Part shown: positions 59,310 to 64,000 of the stretch, in pieces
Layout of the letters: each line of letters begins with the position of its first letter
How positions within the stretch are numbered: the first letter of the stretch is position 1
Assembly (NCBI RefSeq): GCF_022601715.1
Contig: NZ_JAKVIM010000017.1
Span: 1 to 64,000 of the forward strand
Length of the DNA stretch: 64,000 nt
Reading direction: 5' to 3'
From: Acinetobacter zhairuonensis
GTDB lineage: Bacteria; Pseudomonadota; Gammaproteobacteria; Pseudomonadales; Moraxellaceae
Translations under genes and position numbers: made by a program
The notes under the pieces: generated by a model
The model's input: only the letters and a program-made list of their open reading frames with translations
Databases searched by the model: none
What the model was told of the DNA's origin: nothing

Positions 59310-60506
59310 ATGGCGGGTTTAGCTCAGACAACGATCAATAAAGTGCAGCAAGTCTATGACCGTGTCAGCCCAAGAATTCCAGCGGAATTTACTGCACGAA
59401 ATGTGCTGATTTTCTGTGTAATTGCTTTGCTGTGTTTAGGTTCTATCATGGTGGCTTCGGCGTCTATGCCTTATGCAGATCGGATGATGGAAAACCCTTT
59501 CCATTATGTCGTGCGTCATGCCATTTCAATTGTGGTAGCTGCCGTGGCTGCCTTTTTGGCATATCGGGTTTCACTGAACGTATGGTTTAATAATACTTTT
59601 CCATTGTGGCTGATCACCATTGCATTGCTTACCGCGGTGCTGGTGATCGGGACAGAAGTGAACGGTTCGACCCGTTGGATTCGTATTGCAGGCTTTACCC
59701 TGCAAGCCACAGAGGTTGCCAAAGTGATGATGGCAATCTTTACCGCGGACTATGTGGTCCGTCGTGCTGCTGAAGTGCGAAATAACGTCAAGGGTCTGGT
59801 ACGTCTAGCTGCGATCATGATTCTCACGGTAGGCTTGATTATTGCCGAGCCTGACTTGGGTGCAACGGTGGTGATTGTATTGATGATGCTGGGAGTGTTC
59901 TTCTTGGCGGGTGCCCCCGTAATTCAATTCGGTATCGCCCTTGGTGCAATTTTGATCGCCTTCTTTTTCCTGATTGTATTTGAACCCTATCGTTTTGAAC
60001 GTCTCATGTCCTTCTCGAATCCGTGGAATGACCCTCTAGGCGCAGGTTATCAGCTTTCCAATGCGTTGATGGCGTTTGGTCGCGGTGAATGGGCTGGGGT
60101 TGGCTTAGGACATAGCATTCAAAAGATGTCGTATTTGCCTGAAGCACATACCGACTTTATGTTGGCGGTATTAGGTGAAGAGTTTGGTTTCATGGGTATT
60201 ACCGTGGTGCTGCTGTTGTCTTTTGGCATGTTGGTTTGTTGTATCAAAATCGGTCATCGTGCGCTACGTAATCAGTATCTCCGAGCAGGCTATTTAGCCT
60301 ACGGCATCAGCATTATTTTCTTGCTGCAAATTCTGGTGAATGCAGGCATGAATATGGGCATGTTGCCGACAAAAGGTCTGACGTTACCGTTTATTAGTTA
60401 TGGTGGTTCTTCGTTGATTATGTGTGCTGTGATGATCAGCTTAATCCTGAAAATTGATGCGACCACGCAAGACATTAATCCAAGTAAGGAAGAGTCGAGC
60501 TTCTGA
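59310..60506 (+). CDS. ftsW: Peptidoglycan glycosyltransferase/division protein FtsW
   Basis: A 398-residue SEDS-family polymerase with ten helices that makes septal peptidoglycan with FtsI. Its features include NGSTRWIRIAGFTLQATEVAK near residue 110, AEPDLGATVV near 170 and the C-terminal GMLPTKGLTLPFISYGGSS near 350. An AGGAGAGA ribosome binding site precedes the ATG at 59310. Probably translated with murD from one message. Confidence 0.95.
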   Translation: MAGLAQTTINKVQQVYDRVSPRIPAEFTARNVLIFCVIALLCLGSIMVASASMPYADRMMENPFHYVVRHAISIVVAAVAAFLAYRVSLNVWFNNTFPLWLITIALLTAVLVIGTEVNGSTRWIRIAGFTLQATEVAKVMMAIFTADYVVRRAAEVRNNVKGLVRLAAIMILTVGLIIAEPDLGATVVIVLMMLGVFFLAGAPVIQFGIALGAILIAFFFLIVFEPYRFERLMSFSNPWNDPLGAGYQLSNALMAFGRGEWAGVGLGHSIQKMSYLPEAHTDFMLAVLGEEFGFMGITVVLLLSFGMLVCCIKIGHRALRNQYLRAGYLAYGISIIFLLQILVNAGMNMGMLPTKGLTLPFISYGGSSLIMCAVMISLILKIDATTQDINPSKEESSF

Positions 60507-60563
60507 TGATGTTGGATTGCTTGGGTCATTAAGTAGCAACTTCAAAACAATATTTTCATTTTG

Positions 60564-60596
60564 AAAAACTCCAGTCCACTGTGACTGGAGTTTTTT
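60564..60596. terminator. Bidirectional terminator between ftsW and gluQ
   Basis: AAAAACTCCAGT, an 8-nt loop, ACTGGAGTTTTTT, between the convergent pair. Confidence 0.92.
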
Positions 60597-60604
60597 ATGG
60601 AAGC

Positions 60605-61468
60605 TTAGAGATAGTGTCCTTCTAATTCGATGCTATGTGGAATCAGTTCGGAATTCCATTGTGCTACCGCTTGTTGCAGCATCACTTCAGGTCTGTCTAG
60701 ATCCACTTCGGGTTGATTCAAAGCGTGCAGTGCCTGTTGTAATAATATAGGGGCTTGTGTCGGGTCTAAGGCTTGTGCGAGGTTTTGTTTCGACAGCTTT
60801 TGTCCCTGATCATTCATTGCCAAAGGTAAGTGCATATAATTTAAGATAGGGTAACCCAACAGCTGCGCCAGCCAGATTTGACGTTCGGTATTATCTAGTA
60901 GATCTGCACCACGCACCACATGGCTAATACCTTGCAAATAATCATCCACCACAACGGCGAGTTGATAATTAATAATGCCATCGCGACGTTTCAGGACAAA
61001 ATCACCCAAGTCCGCTTTTAAATTGGAACAGTGTTGACCTTGCAGTCGGTCTTGAAAGCAAATGCGCTGATCTTCGACTTTGACGCGAATGGCTTGATGT
61101 TCAAATGCCAGACCTAAATCACGGCAAGTCCCTGCATAGATATGATTGGAACCGAGCATTTTACGGGTACAGGCACAGGCGTAGACTTGATGGGTTGTTC
61201 TTAATTGTTCAAGCACTGCTTCATAAAGTTCTAAGCGATCTTTTTGAAAGATAATCTCAGCATCAGGATAAAGCTGGAAGGCGTCTAAGCATTGTAAAAT
61301 ATGCTGTTCACTACCCGGATAGATGCGTGGAATATCGGTGTCTTCGACCCGAACCAACCATTGTCCTTGTTGCGCCTTGGCATCGCAATAACTCGCAACT
61401 GCAGTCAGTAAGGAGCCAAAATGCAAAGGGCCGGTTGGCGATGGCGCAAACCGACCCACATAAGCCAT
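60605..61468 (-). CDS. gluQ: Glutamyl-Q tRNA(Asp) synthetase
   Basis: A 287-residue shortened GluRS paralogue that glutamylates queuosine at position 34 of tRNA-Asp. It starts MAYVGRFAPSPTGPLHFGSLLTAV, which contains the class-I HIGH-like motif (PLHFGS), and has the KMSKS-like KLSKQN near residue 225. It lacks an anticodon-binding domain. The frame is also open from an ATG at 61525, two bases after the dksA stop. The extra 19 residues come from a repeat-like hairpin, so I prefer 61468. The dksA-gluQ order is classical. Confidence 0.93.
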   Translation of the reverse strand: MAYVGRFAPSPTGPLHFGSLLTAVASYCDAKAQQGQWLVRVEDTDIPRIYPGSEQHILQCLDAFQLYPDAEIIFQKDRLELYEAVLEQLRTTHQVYACACTRKMLGSNHIYAGTCRDLGLAFEHQAIRVKVEDQRICFQDRLQGQHCSNLKADLGDFVLKRRDGIINYQLAVVVDDYLQGISHVVRGADLLDNTERQIWLAQLLGYPILNYMHLPLAMNDQGQKLSKQNLAQALDPTQAPILLQQALHALNQPEVDLDRPEVMLQQAVAQWNSELIPHSIELEGHYL

Positions 61469-61477
61469 CCTGTTGTC

Positions 61478-61500
61478 CCCCTCCTTAGTTAAAGCAGGGG
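61478..61500 (-). repeat. Hairpin over the gluQ ribosome binding site, repeat-like
   Basis: On the minus strand, CCCCTGCTT and AAGGAGGGG form a 9-bp stem with one mismatch around a TAACT loop, 10 bp before the gluQ ATG. The 3' arm contains the AGGAGG ribosome binding site. The run of C-rich and G-rich blocks (…CCACCCCTAACCCCTGC…) resembles the small dispersed repeats seen in Moraxellaceae and other genomes, but copy number cannot be judged from this window. Confidence 0.5.
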
Positions 61501-61527
61501 TTAGGGGTGGATTATTGAATAACATGC

Positions 61528-62055
61528 TTAACCGTTATTTTGCTTCTCTTTGATTTCAGCCAAAGTTTTGCAATCAATACACAATGTCGCTGTTGGACGT
61601 GCTTCTAAACGGCGTAAACCAATTTCGATACCGCAAGTTTCGCAGAAACCGTAGTCATCATTTTTGATGGCTTCGATGGATTGTTCAATTTTACGAATCA
61701 ATTTACGTTCACGGTCACGTGTTCTTAATTCAATTGCAAATTCTTCTTCTTGCGTTGCACGGTCATTCACGTCAGGCAATGCAGTATTTTCGTCTTGCAT
61801 GGTGTTGAGGGTACGATCCACTTCAGACATGAGCTCTGCTTTCCATGCCAGTAAAATCTGACGGAAGTGCTCAAGCTGCCCTTCAGACATGTATTCTTCA
61901 TTCTTTTTTGGCTGATAAGGTTCAATACCAAATAAGCTCGCAGTAGAACCACCTTCTGTTGCCTTCGGCTTTGCTTTACGTACGCGCTTGGTAGATTTCT
62001 CATCTACAACATCTGTATGTTCATCCAAGACTTGGGTTTGGTTGTCATTCGCCAT
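61528..62055 (-). CDS. dksA: RNA polymerase-binding transcription factor DksA
   Basis: A 175-residue partner of ppGpp in the stringent response. After a low-complexity N-terminal extension (about 1-45), the coiled coil holds ALPDVNDRATQEEEF with the acidic tip near residue 95. The C-terminal zinc finger is CETC-N17-CIDC. The extension makes it longer than the E. coli protein (151 residues). ATG at 62055 (MANDNQ) is preferred to 62064. Confidence 0.95.
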   Translation of the reverse strand: MANDNQTQVLDEHTDVVDEKSTKRVRKAKPKATEGGSTASLFGIEPYQPKKNEEYMSEGQLEHFRQILLAWKAELMSEVDRTLNTMQDENTALPDVNDRATQEEEFAIELRTRDRERKLIRKIEQSIEAIKNDDYGFCETCGIEIGLRRLEARPTATLCIDCKTLAEIKEKQNNG

Positions 62056-62266
62056 ATAGGGCATTCCTCATCATATACGTACATCTATACGCAAAAAATA
62101 TGGTGATATGCAAGTGTTTTTATCTACCGCCCATGCGGAGATTGTTCCACAGGGGTCGTCATCATATAGACTTTTTTCAGTTCTGGATAGTCTTTGATGT
62201 TTCGATTTAAGCTATCACCTTTTATTTAGCAGCCATAACATAATGGAAATAAAATGAAATGAAAAG
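62056..62266. other. Upstream region of dksA
   Basis: About 210 bp with no gene; presumably the dksA promoter on the minus strand. No clear box or terminator for cpdA was recognised. Confidence 0.4.
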
Positions 62267-63076
62267 TTAGTACCCTGTAATTTCGATATTTATTTTTTTC
62301 TGTATATGCTGTGTACGATGAACTTGAGTACTGAACTCGCCATTGGCTTTTAAATGGATGACACGATAGCCTGGAGCTTCATCATCCAGCGCAAAATCAT
62401 CGCTGCGTGGTTTGAACTGTACGCAGGTCGAAGGAGTGGACAGAAAATGAATGCCATGCCATTGATTTTCCGAAGCTTGATGCACATGCCCACAGAGGAC
62501 CAGTTTCACATTGTTATGCTTGGCTAAGACATCGGTCAGATGTTCAGTGTTTTTTAGGATATGTTGATCGATCCAACGTGACTGCATTTCAAATGGATGA
62601 TGATGGCAGGCAATCAAGATGTGTTGTTCGGCATGTTGATTCAGAATCTGATCCAATTGCTGTAATTGTTCAGTTCCGATCCAGCCATCAATCTTTCCTT
62701 TGACAGCACTGTTTAACAATACGAAGCACCAATTCCCCATGGAAATGGCGTGGACTTTGTTTTGCTGGTCATGAAATGGAAAAAATTCCTCACTATCATG
62801 GTTACCAGGCACTTGATAATGCTTAAAGCCAGTGTCTTGCATAAAGCTCAGATAGCGCTGATACGTCTCAGGCACAGGTACCTGTGCCAAATCACCCGTA
62901 TGAATCACAGCATGCGCATGTGGATATTCGTGTTGAATTTGTGCCATCACGCGATGAAAGCTTTGTTCAGGATTCATATGCACAAATTCTAAATCGTCCT
63001 GATTCATTAAATGTGTGTCTGAAATCTGTATGATGGTCCAGCTTTGTGGCTGGTCCAGCGATTGTTTCAAAGTCAT
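62267..63076 (-). CDS. cpdA: 3',5'-cyclic-AMP phosphodiesterase
   Basis: A 269-residue metallophosphoesterase of the CpdA type. The metal ligands are visible in order: QISDTHLM near residue 18, HTGDLAQ near 59, VPGNHDSEEF near 91, CHHHPFEM near 157 and LCGHVHQ near 197. It should hydrolyse cAMP and so modulate CRP/Vfr-type signalling. ATG at 63076 has GGGGAAGG upstream and lies just after the nudF stop, as in the usual nudF-cpdA pair. Confidence 0.9.
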   Translation of the reverse strand: MTLKQSLDQPQSWTIIQISDTHLMNQDDLEFVHMNPEQSFHRVMAQIQHEYPHAHAVIHTGDLAQVPVPETYQRYLSFMQDTGFKHYQVPGNHDSEEFFPFHDQQNKVHAISMGNWCFVLLNSAVKGKIDGWIGTEQLQQLDQILNQHAEQHILIACHHHPFEMQSRWIDQHILKNTEHLTDVLAKHNNVKLVLCGHVHQASENQWHGIHFLSTPSTCVQFKPRSDDFALDDEAPGYRVIHLKANGEFSTQVHRTQHIQKKINIEITGY

Positions 63077-63086
63077 GTCCTTCCCC

Positions 63087-63707
63087 TTAGACATTCCTTA
63101 TTGTTTTAATATGTTGTTCTAACCATTGCAATGCCATGATGACGGGCGCATTTCTGAGCCGACCATGGGTCAATAGGCTACATATATCCGCATAATCTAA
63201 AATATGCAGTTGGATATTTTCGCCTTCGTCCGCAACGCCAAAAACTCCACCCTGTTCTGGTAATATCGCTTCTGCACTATATAAATGAAACAGTTCTGCA
63301 CAAGCACCTGCAGATGGATAGAAACTGAATAGATGCTGTAACTGTTGTAATTCACAACCTGATTCTTCTAGGCTTTCGCGGCGGATACAGCTTTCAGGTG
63401 ATTCATCACCATCGAGCACGCCTGCAATCACTTCCAGTTGCCACGGTGAATCTTGATCATCCATTGCGCCAATACGAAATTGCTCAATTAAAGCAAATTT
63501 TTGTTGTTGATCATTATAAATTAAAACCCCTGCAGCTTCAGGACGTTGAATTAATTCCCGATGAATGACAGAGGTATAGTCGCTTTGCTGAAATAAACGA
63601 TGCCGAAGGCTGACTTTTTCAACCTGAATAAAGCCGCGAAATAAATATTCTCGAGAAAGAATGTCTACTTCGTCGCTGCTATAGGTGGCTCGTTTAATAA
63701 TATTCAT
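63087..63707 (-). CDS. nudF: ADP-ribose diphosphatase (Nudix)
   Basis: A 206-residue Nudix hydrolase that cleaves ADP-ribose to AMP and ribose 5-phosphate. The Nudix box is complete (G-x5-E-x7-R-E-x2-E-E-x-G), from GVLDGDE to RESLEESG near residues 96-117. The N-terminal YLFRGFIQVEKVSLRH matches the family. It lies directly upstream of cpdA, and the ends nearly touch. Confidence 0.92.
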   Translation of the reverse strand: MNIIKRATYSSDEVDILSREYLFRGFIQVEKVSLRHRLFQQSDYTSVIHRELIQRPEAAGVLIYNDQQQKFALIEQFRIGAMDDQDSPWQLEVIAGVLDGDESPESCIRRESLEESGCELQQLQHLFSFYPSAGACAELFHLYSAEAILPEQGGVFGVADEGENIQLHILDYADICSLLTHGRLRNAPVIMALQWLEQHIKTIRNV

Positions 63708-63782
63708 AAAGCTCGGTCAGGATGAAAATGACTATTTCATCCTAACGGAGTTTTTTCTGAACACCAATGTTTTTTTAGCCAA

Positions 63783-64000
<218 letters not shown>

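Overview
The window is chromosomal DNA from a gammaproteobacterium of the family Moraxellaceae, almost certainly Acinetobacter. This rests on moderate-to-low G+C, AT-rich intergenic DNA, and several gene groups I know from that genus: nrdR-ribD-methyltransferase-ribE, a TorF-like porin near comM-ubiK-glnK-amtB, pilSR next to gacA, xerD-dsbC-hom-thrC, murD-ftsW apart from a dcw cluster, and dksA-gluQ. I cannot name the species. I found no rRNA, tRNA, CRISPR array, insertion sequence, prophage or resistance gene.

Layout. 1-6000 is the most accessory-looking part: two paralogous aromatic-acid MFS symporters flank a frameshifted membrane protein gene, a doubtful small ORF and an FMN reductase. 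6000-15500 holds a YgiQ-type radical SAM protein, a DUF2726 protein, a RidA protein, DinB, a membrane-anchored GH25 lysozyme, a DHA2 drug exporter, a divergent PiT-like transporter behind a Pho-box-like array, and a LOG-family hydrolase. 15800-27500 carries a TerC/CBS membrane protein, a YchJ protein, a TRIC-type channel, a niacin transporter, parC, fadD, a MAPEG protein, ppa and an OprD-type porin. After a 1.1-kb AT-rich gap, 28500-33300 looks like a nitrogen-response block: sigma-54-type promoters precede both a TorF-type porin and glnK-amtB, with comM and ubiK between them on the other strand.

33300-37600 is nrdR-ribD-(D12 DNA methyltransferase)-ribE-dedA, with 4-nt overlaps around the methyltransferase. 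37600-42800 holds holC/pepA and the LPS export permeases lptF-lptG. 42900-50600 holds gpmI, an S41 protease, pilR/pilS, gacA and pbpG. 50700-55250 is the minus-strand group thrC, hom, dsbC, xerD. 55300-57800 is a feoA-feoB-Cys-rich operon under a Fur-box-like site. The rest is murD-ftsW, dksA-gluQ with a hairpin over the gluQ ribosome binding site, nudF-cpdA, and the 3' end of thiC cut by the window edge.

Most genes are housekeeping. The best leads for something less described are the Pho-box-like array in front of the PiT-like gene, the sigma-54-type promoter of the TorF-like porin, the solitary DNA methyltransferase inside the riboflavin operon, and the gluQ leader hairpin. No large unknown multigene system is visible. 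All statements come from reading the sequence; no search or alignment was run.
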